DNA of 54,118 bases from Enterococcus_D entomosocium (GCF_030441895.1 NZ_JARJAS010000025.1), one strand, 5' to 3'. Counted from the first letter of the stretch, positions 25,058-34,733 are shown. Notes: generated from the letters alone by a model not told the origin. Program-made: numbers and translations.

Positions 25058-25526
25058 TCAGCACACCAAACGAAAGTTTTTCAAAATACACCGGATCGAG
25101 TTCAACTTGGTGGACGGAAGCACCTACTTGTTGAATCAGTTCCATTGCATACTGATTGTTGCGATAGTCATTCAAATAATGGATCTTTTTGACCCCTGCT
25201 TGCAAAATTGCTTTCGTACAGGGAAGACAGGGAAAATGCGTCACATAGATTTCCGCATTGTCTGTTGACACCCCTAATTTTGCACATTGCAATAAGGCAT
25301 TCATTTCTGCATGAATCGTCCGAATACAATGGTCATCGACAACATAACAGCCATCGTCAATGCAGTGTACATCGCCACTGACGGACCCGTTGTAGCCTCC
25401 AGCGATGATTCGGCGATCTTTGACTAATGTAGCGCCGACTTCAAGTCGGGAACACGTACTGCGTAAAGACAGTAATACAGCTTGTGCCATAAAATACTGG
25501 TCCCATGGGATTCTCGTATTGCTCAT
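25029..25526 (-). CDS. comEB: ComE operon protein 2, dCMP deaminase family
   Basis: A 165-residue zinc enzyme converting dCMP to dUMP. The zinc and catalytic residues are in HAEMNALLQC and PCLPCTKAI. Its role in transformation is not required in Bacillus, yet its place between comEA and comEC is conserved. The gene ends inside the start region of comEC. Confidence 0.94.
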   Translation of the reverse strand: MSNTRIPWDQYFMAQAVLLSLRSTCSRLEVGATLVKDRRIIAGGYNGSVSGDVHCIDDGCYVVDDHCIRTIHAEMNALLQCAKLGVSTDNAEIYVTHFPCLPCTKAILQAGVKKIHYLNDYRNNQYAMELIQQVGASVHQVELDPVYFEKLSFGVLNDAQPTKKN

Positions 25527-25619
25527 TCGTTTGCTCCTTTGTCATTGATTAGTTCTATTCTAATCGAATTTCTTGAATTTTCAACCGTCATTTCTTAGTA
25601 TTTCTTACATTTATTTGGT

Positions 25620-26261
25620 TCAGTCCGCCACTGTAATCATCTCTTTCAAGGACTCAAAGGTCTTCTCTCCGATGCCTGTGATCTTTTTTAGGTCATCAAT
25701 CTGTTTAAAAAAGCCATATTCTTCTCGGTAAGCGATGATTGCTTCTGCTTTTTTGGCACCCACACCTGGCAGTTCTTGCAGTTGCTGCGCATTGGCTTGA
25801 TTCAGATTGATTTGTGTCACTGCTGTTTGGCTGCCACCTACTCCTGAAGCATTCATCTCCATAAACGCTTGATCCTCTTTATGAGGGACGATCACCATCT
25901 GTTGATCTTGCAGCACTTGTGCTAAGTTTATGGCTGTTTCTAACGCCTCTTCTGTCAGACCACCTGCTTGTTCGATCAATTCATACATCCGAGCACCTGA
26001 TTTCAAGCGATAAATTCCCGGTTGGTGCACTTCCCCTTTGACATCTATAACGATCTCATACTCTTCATCGTGAAGACTATCTTCTTGAAGGGCTCCACCT
26101 TCCCCCATTTCAGACGATTGACCTGCTGCATCTGCCATTGAATGCCAGTTTGTTTCTTTTTTTTGCGAGAACGGTACAAACCAGATGATCAGCAACACCA
26201 TCAAAACAGCACCACCAACTGCAAATCGCCAATAGTCTTTGAACAGCTTCCATCGATCCAT
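25620..26261 (-). CDS. comEA: ComEA, membrane-anchored DNA receptor
   Basis: A 213-residue protein. One N-terminal membrane helix (AVGGAVLMVLLIIWFVPF), an extracellular ligand-binding SLBB-type segment (VIDVKGEVHQPGIYRL), and a C-terminal double helix-hairpin-helix (LPGVGAKKAEAI, ITGIGEKTFESL) that binds double-stranded DNA. ATG at 26261 is selected because AGGTGG precedes it; two GTG codons are also in frame. First gene of the DNA-uptake operon. Confidence 0.94.
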   Translation of the reverse strand: MDRWKLFKDYWRFAVGGAVLMVLLIIWFVPFSQKKETNWHSMADAAGQSSEMGEGGALQEDSLHDEEYEIVIDVKGEVHQPGIYRLKSGARMYELIEQAGGLTEEALETAINLAQVLQDQQMVIVPHKEDQAFMEMNASGVGGSQTAVTQINLNQANAQQLQELPGVGAKKAEAIIAYREEYGFFKQIDDLKKITGIGEKTFESLKEMITVAD

Positions 26262-26290
26262 TTTCACCACCTCATAGATGAAATACGCAA

Positions 26291-26319
26291 AAGATAGTAA
26301 ACGACAGAAAAAAAGTCAA
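26291..26319 (-). promoter_or_regulatory. sigma-A-like promoter of the comE operon
   Basis: Minus strand -35 TTGACT (26314-26319), 17-bp spacer, -10 TATCTT (26291-26296). The -35 box lies inside the 3' arm of the rhamnosidase terminator. No TACGAATA-type competence box is visible. Confidence 0.55.
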
Positions 26320-26342
26320 CACTTTCCACGTGTCGACTTTTT
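26308..26342 (-). terminator. terminator of the rhamnosidase operon
   Basis: GTCGACAC and GTGTTGAC (minus strand; plus-strand arms 26330-26337 and 26315-26322) form an 8-bp stem, one G-U pair, with a 7-nt loop and T-run 26308-26314. Confidence 0.75.
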
Positions 26343-26348
26343 CACTAG

Positions 26349-28943
26349 CTAAGTAGTAATCGTATATAGGCAGGAAACTTTTTTTCGCCCCCCCTCATCT
26401 TCTAATTTCTCACTGACTATTCTAAAACCTTTCATCTGACTGATTTCATAGCCACATGTTCGTGGCAACTCCACCGTTAAGCGAACGGTACGATCAGTCT
26501 TTTCCCAGCTTAAAGCTACTAATCCAAACGTACTTTGTAAGGAGCCTTTGACATGGGCTATAGGTACATCGAAGGCTGGTTGTATCAGTATCCCAGCGCT
26601 TGTCATCTGAATGCCTAATAAATGACGGACAAACCAATACCCATAAGAAGCAAACATGGCATGATTCAACGAACCCTCGTAAGTGGCTGAATGTTGCGGC
26701 GTTGGAAAATGTTCCATCAAAGTGCCGTTTCCGCTTGCCAGCATTGCTGCATAACTAGGCGCAGATTTCCTCGTTAACCAATCAAAAATAATATCATTAT
26801 AGCCAGCTTCAGCCAGCAACTGATAACTCCATGCCATCCCGAAGATGCCGAAAGAGAAAATACCCTCTTGCTGCTTGATCCGTTGTACTAGTTTTGGCAA
26901 TATTCGTTTTTTCTCACTGAGTCCTGTCTTCATTGCAAAGATCATGCTAGACAAGGTGCCCGCACCGTATTGCTCATTTTCTTTAGAAAACTTCTGTTTG
27001 ATTTGCAGTGTCGTGTACTGGATCGCTGCTGTCACTCGCTGACAATAGTCCTCTTTACCAATGATCCTCAAGTCGATCAATTCTTGGTAACGCTGTAGTA
27101 AAAGTAGATACATGCAGGCAGAGCAAAAGGACTGATCTGGCGAAGTAATAACCCCGTTTTGCTGAGTTTCATCAATTGCTCCCCAATCGCCGAGACAGCA
27201 CTGGGCGATATAATCAAAATCAAAAGCGAGTAAATAGTTGAGATGCCTTTCCAACTGTGGACGCAGCTTGGCAACCACTGCTTGTTTTCCATAGGTCTTC
27301 ACCAAGGCCAAAGCAAGCTCTGAAACTACCAATTGCCACCCTAACGCACCACCACCATTTGATGGACCATTTGTCATGATTCCTACAAATGGCGCAGTTG
27401 CAGTCATTGCACCATCCGATCGTTGGTCGTTGGCAAAATCCCACAACACTTTTTCCAACAACGGCTCAATCGCCAGATCTGCCATCTGCGTTGGTAGTAA
27501 CGCAACGATGTCCCCACCATAACCAAAGCGCTCACGAGTGCAGTCCTCAAAATACGAGTGGATGTTGTTCAACCGCGTGGCTTGTCCAACCGCCCATAAC
27601 TGATCCAAGAAAGGATCGGAGGTTTCAAGTGTCACCAACGATTTCACATCCGTATGCAAGCGATAGGCTTTGATTGCTCCTACAATCGCTTGAAGGTTGT
27701 CAGCAGGTTTCGTCTCGATCAACGCATAGCGAAAGGAATGATACGTGTAACGGTTTTCAAAAACGAACGTCTTCGCTGCCGTTTTCTCAATGATGTCTCG
27801 TTGAACGATAGGATCATCTGGCTGCTTCCCTTCATAGGGATCGTAGACGCCATAAGTTCCACTGATCGTAGACGTATAATCAGGGCTGCCTTGCTCGTCT
27901 AATGTTTCTGCATAGCTGATTCTGATCCGACCAATGAAATCTTCCTCAAGAGTACAAGTAAATTGACCGCTGATGATTTGACCGAAGTCAATGAGCAGTC
28001 CCGCTGCAGTTTCGGTCATTTTTTGGGGAACGATCGATTGTGTGCGCTTGATTTTTGGAATAAAGCTTGGCTTAAAACGTCCCGCGGGTCCAGCAATTTG
28101 TACCGTTTTTCCTTCTGGACGAGGATCAGGTACATCGGTAACGATTTCTCCTATATAAAGATTGTTTTGCAAATAAGGCCCAAAACTACTTTGCCACTGA
28201 TTGTCTGAGTAAATGTAGCGATTCTCTCCTCCATCATTTAACTGAAGCTCCCCCCAGAAACAGGGTTTGCCGATCGCTAGTTGTTTGCGGATGTTATACC
28301 GACCTAAAATCTCAATCGGAGCAGGGTTGTACCAGCCATTCGCAAGTTCAACTTCGATCCGATTGTCTCCCTCCTGTAAAAAATCAGTTAACTCATAAGT
28401 ATCATAGTAGACGACTCGATCATAGTTCGTTACATCACTGTTTAAATAAACATCTGATACCGTTTTTCCATTAACAGACAAGCGATAAAAACCAAGCCCG
28501 CAGCAATCAATCACTGCATAGGAAGGACACTTTTCCAGTGTGAAAGAGCGAGACAAGCAGCTATTTTTCTCTTCTGAAAAGTAAAAACGTTCTTTTTTAA
28601 TAGGATCATCTAAGCGAGTGATCCACTTGCCCATAGTTTCTTTAGGTTTCTCACGCTTTGCTATCGTGAAAAACACACTACTGTAACTGGTGACATCGTT
28701 TCCTGCTCCGGCGGTCAATTTGACTTGATATTTTTTTCGCTGCAGATGCTGTGGCAAGTGGACCGCCATTTTATTCTCAGAAGCGGCTATGTTGGAAACG
28801 TCATACACTGCTTGCTGCTGTTCATTGAAAATTTGCAATCGGTAGCCTTGGTGATTGGTCATCGACCATTCAATAAGGATCGGATCATTTAAATCCACTG
28901 TTAATGGCTTTGTCATTCCGTTGATGGTTATCGTTTCTTTCAT
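26349..28943 (-). CDS. alpha-L-rhamnosidase, GH78
   Basis: An 864-residue glycoside hydrolase that releases terminal L-rhamnose from glycosides. It has N-terminal beta-sandwich domains (VIDCCGLGFYRLSVNGKTV), a catalytic (alpha/alpha)6 barrel with the family motif EDCTRERFGYGGD (general acid glutamate) and GDWGAIDE, and a C-terminal beta domain. There is no signal peptide, so it acts in the cytoplasm on imported substrate. ATG at 28943 is preceded by AAAGGAG. It lies 19 nt after the IIC gene, in one operon with it. Confidence 0.92.
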   Translation of the reverse strand: MKETITINGMTKPLTVDLNDPILIEWSMTNHQGYRLQIFNEQQQAVYDVSNIAASENKMAVHLPQHLQRKKYQVKLTAGAGNDVTSYSSVFFTIAKREKPKETMGKWITRLDDPIKKERFYFSEEKNSCLSRSFTLEKCPSYAVIDCCGLGFYRLSVNGKTVSDVYLNSDVTNYDRVVYYDTYELTDFLQEGDNRIEVELANGWYNPAPIEILGRYNIRKQLAIGKPCFWGELQLNDGGENRYIYSDNQWQSSFGPYLQNNLYIGEIVTDVPDPRPEGKTVQIAGPAGRFKPSFIPKIKRTQSIVPQKMTETAAGLLIDFGQIISGQFTCTLEEDFIGRIRISYAETLDEQGSPDYTSTISGTYGVYDPYEGKQPDDPIVQRDIIEKTAAKTFVFENRYTYHSFRYALIETKPADNLQAIVGAIKAYRLHTDVKSLVTLETSDPFLDQLWAVGQATRLNNIHSYFEDCTRERFGYGGDIVALLPTQMADLAIEPLLEKVLWDFANDQRSDGAMTATAPFVGIMTNGPSNGGGALGWQLVVSELALALVKTYGKQAVVAKLRPQLERHLNYLLAFDFDYIAQCCLGDWGAIDETQQNGVITSPDQSFCSACMYLLLLQRYQELIDLRIIGKEDYCQRVTAAIQYTTLQIKQKFSKENEQYGAGTLSSMIFAMKTGLSEKKRILPKLVQRIKQQEGIFSFGIFGMAWSYQLLAEAGYNDIIFDWLTRKSAPSYAAMLASGNGTLMEHFPTPQHSATYEGSLNHAMFASYGYWFVRHLLGIQMTSAGILIQPAFDVPIAHVKGSLQSTFGLVALSWEKTDRTVRLTVELPRTCGYEISQMKGFRIVSEKLEDEGGRKKVSCLYTITT

Positions 28944-28962
28944 AAGCTGCTCCTTTCGTGGG

Positions 28963-30252
28963 TTATTGTGCTTCTTCAACACAGATCTGCTTATCAGCAA
29001 CTTTGATAAATGGCAACCAAATCATCGTTGCGATCACGATCAAGACGATTTGTAACAATGCGCCCATGATACTACCAGTGACAAAATAGCCGCTAATGAT
29101 CGGCGGAGTCGTCCACGGAATTTGCGCAAGCCCAGTTGGGATCGGGACTAGCCCGAAATAAAAAGCAAAGTAAGCGACGATCGTTGTGACGGCATTTGCA
29201 AAAACAAAAGGAATGATAAAACTGAAATTCAACATCAACGGTATCCCGAACAACGCTGGTTCACCGATATTGAAAATATAAGGAACACTAGCAATTTTTC
29301 CAACCTCTTTGTACTGTTTACTTTTTGCTACGATCAAAATAGCAATGATCGCACCAACGACGCCAATCGAAGCAAAATGATTCCGAAAACTCATACTGAT
29401 AATATTCGTTGGAATCTCTCCCGCCACTGATGCCACACGATTTTGGTCTTCAAGGACTTGATGGATTGGGTCCATCACTGCTTGAATGATCGAGGTTCCA
29501 TGAAGGCCAAAAAACCATAGGAATTGCTCGAAAATTTTCACAACGACCATTCCAACTAGGGAGCCACCTAACATAGTTAATGGAATCCCAAGGGTCCCAT
29601 TGATCAACGTCATGGCATCACTGTTAAATAAGGCTTCGATGATGAGTCGGATGACCCAAATCGTCGTGATGACAAGAAAAGATGGAATCACCGATTCGAA
29701 TGGACCAGAAACAGCTGGTGGTACCGCTGCTGGCATTTTGATTTTGATTCCTTTACCCTCAATTTTTTTATAAAGAACTGTACTAAAAATACCGACAATA
29801 ATCGCTAAAAACATCGATTGCGCGCTAACGCGGGTGATATCTAAAAAAGTCCCTGCTTCCATTGCATCCAACGGTGTTAATAGTAAAAAGGAAACAAAAG
29901 CAGTTAAGACACATTGCAAAACGTTTGTTTCAAGTTTTTCTGCCAGTGATTTTGCGAGGGAAATGACAACTAGCAAACCACCGATTGCGAGTGTGGCATT
30001 GTTGACATAGAGCAATTTCTCTTGCCAGACACTAGCATCTTCTGTTCGCAACACCATAGTAATAAAATCGGTCACTTGTTGGATCGGAAAAAAAGCAATA
30101 ATTAAAAAGATCGACGCAATAAAGGTGAATGGCATGTAAGCTAACATTGCATCCCTAACTGAAGTAATATAAATATTCCCATTAACTTTACTTGCAAATG
30201 GACCAAGGGTACTTTGGATCTTATCCCCTAATGATGGTTTGTCGTGGTTCAT
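28963..30252 (-). CDS. PTS IIC, lactose/cellobiose family, without local IIA or IIB
   Basis: A 429-residue membrane permease with about ten helices. The N-terminus (YITSVRDAMLAYMPFTFIASIFLI) and the loop NIGEPALFGIPLMLNF are typical of CelB-type IIC proteins, which import beta-glucosides and oligosaccharides. No IIA or IIB gene lies nearby, so it must borrow them from another locus. With the rhamnosidase it suggests import of a rhamnosyl-glucose sugar such as rutinose or a glycoside of it. Confidence 0.9.
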   Translation of the reverse strand: MNHDKPSLGDKIQSTLGPFASKVNGNIYITSVRDAMLAYMPFTFIASIFLIIAFFPIQQVTDFITMVLRTEDASVWQEKLLYVNNATLAIGGLLVVISLAKSLAEKLETNVLQCVLTAFVSFLLLTPLDAMEAGTFLDITRVSAQSMFLAIIVGIFSTVLYKKIEGKGIKIKMPAAVPPAVSGPFESVIPSFLVITTIWVIRLIIEALFNSDAMTLINGTLGIPLTMLGGSLVGMVVVKIFEQFLWFFGLHGTSIIQAVMDPIHQVLEDQNRVASVAGEIPTNIISMSFRNHFASIGVVGAIIAILIVAKSKQYKEVGKIASVPYIFNIGEPALFGIPLMLNFSFIIPFVFANAVTTIVAYFAFYFGLVPIPTGLAQIPWTTPPIISGYFVTGSIMGALLQIVLIVIATMIWLPFIKVADKQICVEEAQ

Positions 30253-30297
30253 GGTGATTCCCCATTTCTTTCGAATTTGCTGGTACTATTGACTATT

Positions 30298-30334
30298 ATT
30301 ATCATCCGGATTATGATAATTGATAACGCTATCA
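30298..30334. promoter_or_regulatory. AraC operator candidate and cre site between divergent genes
   Basis: ATTATCAT (30298-30305) and ATGATAAT (30313-30320) are perfect 8-bp arms around a 7-nt spacer. Directly adjacent, TGATAACGCTATCA (30321-30334) matches the CcpA cre consensus TGWNANCGNTNWCA at every position. A plus-strand -35 TTGATA overlaps the cre site and a TATATA/TATACT -10 region follows. Carbon catabolite repression of both divergent transcripts is likely. Confidence 0.7.
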
Positions 30335-30419
30335 TACAAGTATTATATACTATCTCTACCTGTCTTCAATGACGATACTCTACTATTTCATTGACTATTT
30401 TTTACCTAAGGAGAAAGCG

Positions 30420-31445
30420 ATGGATAAACAGAACATTCTGCAGCAGTTACAACAATTGACGACTACCGAAGAAATAGCCCTTAAAAAGACGCAATCTCTT
30501 CCATACAATTATGAGGATTTTAAGAAAGTCTACACTGAAAAAAATGAGCCAATCTACCAATATACATTCGAAAAACACCTTTCTCGTCTCATACGAAAAC
30601 GGCCGCAAGATAGCGGATTTCTTAAGACAAGCCAGCTCTTGATTTTAAAACATGCACGCTTTTCTTCTACGCCACTACATCAGCATGATTTTATCGAAAT
30701 GAATTATGTTTTTTCTGGAACAGTCACAATTATGATCAATGAGAGAAAAGTGATCCTAAAGGCAGGTGACTTTTGCTTACTAGATACAGGGGTGATCCAC
30801 CAAATTATCGAAACAAATCAAGACGACATTGTTATTAACTTTTTGATCAGCAAAGAGTACTTTTCCACGCAGATGCTCAGTCGGTTAGCATCCAATAGCA
30901 TGATCGCCGATTTTGCCATCAATGCGTTATCTGAAAGCCAAAAGCACAATCAATACCTAGTGTTTGAAACGAGTAACAACGACTATTTGATTGATGCGAT
31001 TTTCGGGGTCTTGGCCCAGTTCTTCATCCCCTCCTTCGGTTCTCATGAGGTCATCCATTCCTATATGATCATTATTTTTTCCGAACTCGTTCGTAACTTC
31101 CAGGAAAAGCAACGGATCGAGTCGCAAAACAGCGACCAATTGTACCTCGGAGAAGTGTTGGACTATCTGGAGAAACATTTCGCTACTTGCACACTAGCTT
31201 CGGTTGCGGAGGCATTTGGATACAACCCGAGCTATTTGAGTCGCCGTATCAGTCAGCAGCTTGGTCGATCCTTTGTGACGATCCTTCAAGAATTAAAACT
31301 CAATCAAGCCAGTTTATTGTTGAGAAACTCTTCCCTACCTGTGGAACAAATCGCACACCAAGTCGGCTATAAAAATGTCTCATTCTTCTATAAGCTGTTT
31401 CAAAAGAAGTATCAGTGCTCTCCTCATGCCTACCGTCAAAACTAA
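30420..31445 (+). CDS. AraC family transcriptional regulator with cupin sensor domain
   Basis: A 341-residue regulator. An N-terminal cupin domain (HQHDFIEMNYVFSGTVTIMINERKVILKAGDFCLLDTGVIHQI) senses a sugar ligand. The C-terminal 100 residues carry two helix-turn-helix units (TLASVAEAFGYNPSYLSRRI and PVEQIAHQVGYKNVSFFYKLFQK). The ATG at 30420 is chosen because AAGGAG is 7 nt upstream. Divergent from the IIC/rhamnosidase operon, which it most likely controls. Confidence 0.92.
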   Translation: MDKQNILQQLQQLTTTEEIALKKTQSLPYNYEDFKKVYTEKNEPIYQYTFEKHLSRLIRKRPQDSGFLKTSQLLILKHARFSSTPLHQHDFIEMNYVFSGTVTIMINERKVILKAGDFCLLDTGVIHQIIETNQDDIVINFLISKEYFSTQMLSRLASNSMIADFAINALSESQKHNQYLVFETSNNDYLIDAIFGVLAQFFIPSFGSHEVIHSYMIIIFSELVRNFQEKQRIESQNSDQLYLGEVLDYLEKHFATCTLASVAEAFGYNPSYLSRRISQQLGRSFVTILQELKLNQASLLLRNSSLPVEQIAHQVGYKNVSFFYKLFQKKYQCSPHAYRQN

Positions 31446-31474
31446 ACAATACTGCTGCACACCATTTTGTCGAC

Positions 31475-31534
31475 AAAAAAACACTGCTCACTTGATGCTG
31501 CTAACGCAGCAATCTCAAATGAGCAGTGTTTTTT
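31475..31534. terminator. bidirectional terminator between the AraC and CAP genes
   Basis: AAAAAAACACTGCTCA and TGAGCAGTGTTTTTT form the outer stem. Inside it TGCTGC-TAAC-GCAGCA forms a perfect 6-bp hairpin. T-runs on both strands suit the converging genes. Confidence 0.8.
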
Positions 31535-31563
31535 AACTAATCAGTTTCAAGCAATTCAGGAAT

Positions 31564-32604
31564 TTACGACGCCGATCCTCGGTGATACAACGTTGTATAA
31601 TATGGCTGTTCGCTGGTATCGATCGCAATACCGATCCCGAGAAATTGATACTCATCGTTTAGAATCGTTGCCCGATGTCCCTCTGAATTCATTAAACCTT
31701 GATGGGCGTAAATACTGCTGGCTTGGCCAAATGCCAAATTCTCCCCTGCAGCAGTGAAGCTGATCCCGTCTTCTTGCATCCGATCAAATGGAGTCGATCC
31801 ATCTAACCCAATATGGTCAAAATATCGATGTTCTGCCATGTCTTGGCTATGCTTCACGGCAGTCTCACTGGTTGCTTCACTGAATCCAAGGGGCGACAAA
31901 CCAAATTTCACTCGGGTGGCATTCGTTAATTCAAATAACTGTGTTCGTAAGCCGCTTAAAATGGCGGCTTGATTTTGGCGAAAATCATTCGCATGGCGTG
32001 TTTCTAGCGAGCGATTGATGATTTGAATCGCAGTCACTGTATCTTCGGCATGAACATCATAGAAAAAAGTAATCAATTGATCGTCTTGTAAGAACAGATC
32101 ATAGTCGGCATCGGAATCGATGCGATACCGTCTTGATCCTCGTTGTAGACTTTCTTGGCGCGTACCCATCTGATTACGAACGCTTGCTTTTGAAGACCCG
32201 ATACCTAGCGTGTCATCGATAAGAATCGTGTCTTGATTCGTATAGATCCCTTGCGCAATATCATGTTCATCGTACATCACCATCATGAAGTTACGAAAAT
32301 CATCGTGATAGGAAGTCCAGTTCAGTCCATATCGATTCGCTGATTCATTGATCGCTTCTCCAAAGGTTTCTTCGATCACTTGTCGTGATTCATTATATAA
32401 ATATGTCTGGGCAGGTGTTTCTGCCGATGGCCTGGCTGAAGTGTCTTGTGAAGGAGAAAATTGGGACGAGAGAGATTGAGTGATCTCGTTGAGTCGAGCA
32501 TCCCAAAATGCCAAGCGCCCGTCTTGCCATGTAATCATCTGGCTTACAAAATAAAGAAGCCCGATGAGAAAAATGCTTTTGATTAAGAATTTTATTTTTT
32601 TCAT
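31564..32604 (-). CDS. CAP-domain (SCP/PR1-like) envelope protein
   Basis: A 346-residue protein with an N-terminal membrane segment (FLIKSIFLIGLLYFVSQMI), a middle CAP-associated domain (residues about 100-200), and a C-terminal CAP domain: VKHSQDMAEHRYFDHIG, AGENLAFG and HRATILNDEYQFLGIG. This resembles YkwD-type secreted proteins. The role is unknown, although CAP proteins often act at the envelope or outside the cell. ATG at 32604 follows GGAGGTG at 5 nt. It lies downstream of the PBP gene in the same direction, 196 bp apart. Confidence 0.87.
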   Translation of the reverse strand: MKKIKFLIKSIFLIGLLYFVSQMITWQDGRLAFWDARLNEITQSLSSQFSPSQDTSARPSAETPAQTYLYNESRQVIEETFGEAINESANRYGLNWTSYHDDFRNFMMVMYDEHDIAQGIYTNQDTILIDDTLGIGSSKASVRNQMGTRQESLQRGSRRYRIDSDADYDLFLQDDQLITFFYDVHAEDTVTAIQIINRSLETRHANDFRQNQAAILSGLRTQLFELTNATRVKFGLSPLGFSEATSETAVKHSQDMAEHRYFDHIGLDGSTPFDRMQEDGISFTAAGENLAFGQASSIYAHQGLMNSEGHRATILNDEYQFLGIGIAIDTSEQPYYTTLYHRGSAS

Positions 32605-32800
32605 ATGACACCTCCGTCAATGAATCATTATGTGTTAGCTGTAGCGCGATCGTTTATCCACTCATTCATCCCTAGATTGGATCGCTGATAACCCGTCCTG
32701 CCTTTTCTAAAGACTATCATTCCTTTGGAAAATTGACCAGCTGCAGCATGAAACTTCTTAGATGGTCTATGTCTTTTTAAGCTCCTGTTAAGAAACTTTT

Positions 32801-34600
32801 TTACTCACGAAAACTTTGCAGCGCCATCGAACGCTCCATCAATGGATTGGCAATTTTAGCTAAGGTATGACGATCGTATTCTTCTGGTCGCTTGATAGTG
32901 AGGTAAAGAATAAACTGTGGATCATCCGTTGGATAGATCGAGACCGCCGAATAAATATAATCAAACTCTCCTGTCATGTAACCTTGACCATTCTCATTGG
33001 CGATCTGAGCAGTCCCAGTTTTGACAGAAATCTCATGGTTCGTCAGTTGGTATACATCATAAGCGGTGCCATAGCGTTCATCCGTCACTACATCGGTCAT
33101 GTATTCCAATACAGCATCAGCCGCTGTTTGTGAAATAGGCTGAGAAACGACTTCTGGAAAAACTTGGGTCTCTTCTCCCACTTGCCGAATCAATTGCGGA
33201 CGAATCATCTCGCCACCATTGGCAAATGCGCTAAATAACTGCATCATCTGCATCTGATTGACCCCAATCGCATGGCCATAAGAACTCATGGCATAATCCA
33301 CCCGATTTCTTGAAGGTAAGATACCAGGCACCTCACCGGGAAGCTCACTTCCGGTAACTTTCCCTAGTCCAAAATCAGTTAAATACTGCGCCCATGCATC
33401 AAAACCGATCCGTTGCTGAAGTCGAACCATCCCAGTGTTGCTTGACCAAGCTAACGCTTGCCGCATCGTCAACTCACCATTTCCTCCTGAGTCGTGGTCG
33501 TTGATGACTCGATCTTCAATCTGCATACTCACAGGATTGTAGCGTTCCGTCGGATCAAAAACACCTTCATCAATCGCTGCCGCAACGGTTGCCAGCTTCA
33601 AGGTCGAACCTGGTTCATACATCTCTTCCGTAAAAAGATTACGCCAAATAAAGTGCTCATCCGCAATTCCTTCTTGGGTCTCTGGATGAAAACTAGGTCT
33701 TTGAGCCATCGTTAAAATCTCCCCAGTTTTCGCATCCATCAATAAAGCCGTCAGATTCTCTGGTCGTGTTTGTTCCATAACCTCATCCATCACTGATTCA
33801 GTGAATAACTGCAGATGAGCATCTAATGTCGTCCAAACATCGTTCCCATCTACGCCTTCTTCTACCATTTGATTGGTTGCAGGAACAGGATTCCCTGAAG
33901 CATTGACTTGAAAAGACTCTCGCCCATTTTGATTCTTCAAAAAGTCGTTCAGTACATATTCTAATCCAGAAACTCCGACTCGAATTTCATCATCATCTGA
34001 CGTTGTCCCTATCAAATGTGAAGAAAAGATGCCATTCGGATAGCTGCGACTTGAACGAGCATCGAAATAGATACCATTGATTCCAGCTGCATCAAACGCC
34101 GCTTCGATTTGATTTCGAGTGGTCACACTTAGACCACTGCCAACATTACCAAATTCCACTTGAAAGACAGGCGGGTCTATTTGATTCGCACCGTCTGTCA
34201 AGATAGACAAAACTTGCTCGTTAGAAATAGGTAAATACTCCGAAAGAATCGTTGCGGTCTCCTCAAAGCGCGCTCTGTCTAAATACATGGGTCGTCCATT
34301 ATCAATGTAATCCTCAGAAAGAACCGCTCGAACAGTATAGGAAAGAATATCCTGTGCGATCACTGTCCCCTGCCGATCAAAAATTGCCCCTCGACTTGTT
34401 TCGATGGATCGTGAACTATAATACAAATTTTCTATTCTTTCAGACAAAGAGACGCCAGCAATCACGCCGACTTGAACAATGTAAATCAAACGTGCAGAAA
34501 ACCCCATAAAAAGCGCAAGACTGATTATGTATAACCAATGACCGACTAGCTTACGATTTTTCTTCGCTTTTTTCTTTTTGACTATATGATAGTCATACAT
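32801..34600 (-). CDS. class B penicillin-binding protein (transpeptidase)
   Basis: A 599-residue peptidoglycan transpeptidase with one N-terminal membrane anchor (WLYIISLALFMGFSARLIYIV), a PBP dimer domain (SRGAIFDRQG), and a transpeptidase domain with all three motifs: S-T-L-K (active serine about 332), S-S-N (about 386-388) and K-T-G (about 527-529). PASTA repeats are absent, so it is not the standard PBP2x. ATG at 34600 has AAAGGGG 10 nt upstream; a TTG at 34606 is in frame. Divergent from a two-component system that may regulate it. I do not assign a symbol. Confidence 0.92.
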   Translation of the reverse strand: MYDYHIVKKKKAKKNRKLVGHWLYIISLALFMGFSARLIYIVQVGVIAGVSLSERIENLYYSSRSIETSRGAIFDRQGTVIAQDILSYTVRAVLSEDYIDNGRPMYLDRARFEETATILSEYLPISNEQVLSILTDGANQIDPPVFQVEFGNVGSGLSVTTRNQIEAAFDAAGINGIYFDARSSRSYPNGIFSSHLIGTTSDDDEIRVGVSGLEYVLNDFLKNQNGRESFQVNASGNPVPATNQMVEEGVDGNDVWTTLDAHLQLFTESVMDEVMEQTRPENLTALLMDAKTGEILTMAQRPSFHPETQEGIADEHFIWRNLFTEEMYEPGSTLKLATVAAAIDEGVFDPTERYNPVSMQIEDRVINDHDSGGNGELTMRQALAWSSNTGMVRLQQRIGFDAWAQYLTDFGLGKVTGSELPGEVPGILPSRNRVDYAMSSYGHAIGVNQMQMMQLFSAFANGGEMIRPQLIRQVGEETQVFPEVVSQPISQTAADAVLEYMTDVVTDERYGTAYDVYQLTNHEISVKTGTAQIANENGQGYMTGEFDYIYSAVSIYPTDDPQFILYLTIKRPEEYDRHTLAKIANPLMERSMALQSFRE

Positions 34601-34733
34601 CGCCAAAGCGCCCCTTTCGATCGAATATACCTCTATAGTATTGGGTATTTGTGATGATCTTGTGAGGGAAAGAACAATTATTTTTCAAAGAGTCATTTTC
34701 TTATTAATTCAGCGATTATGCTGTGATATACTT

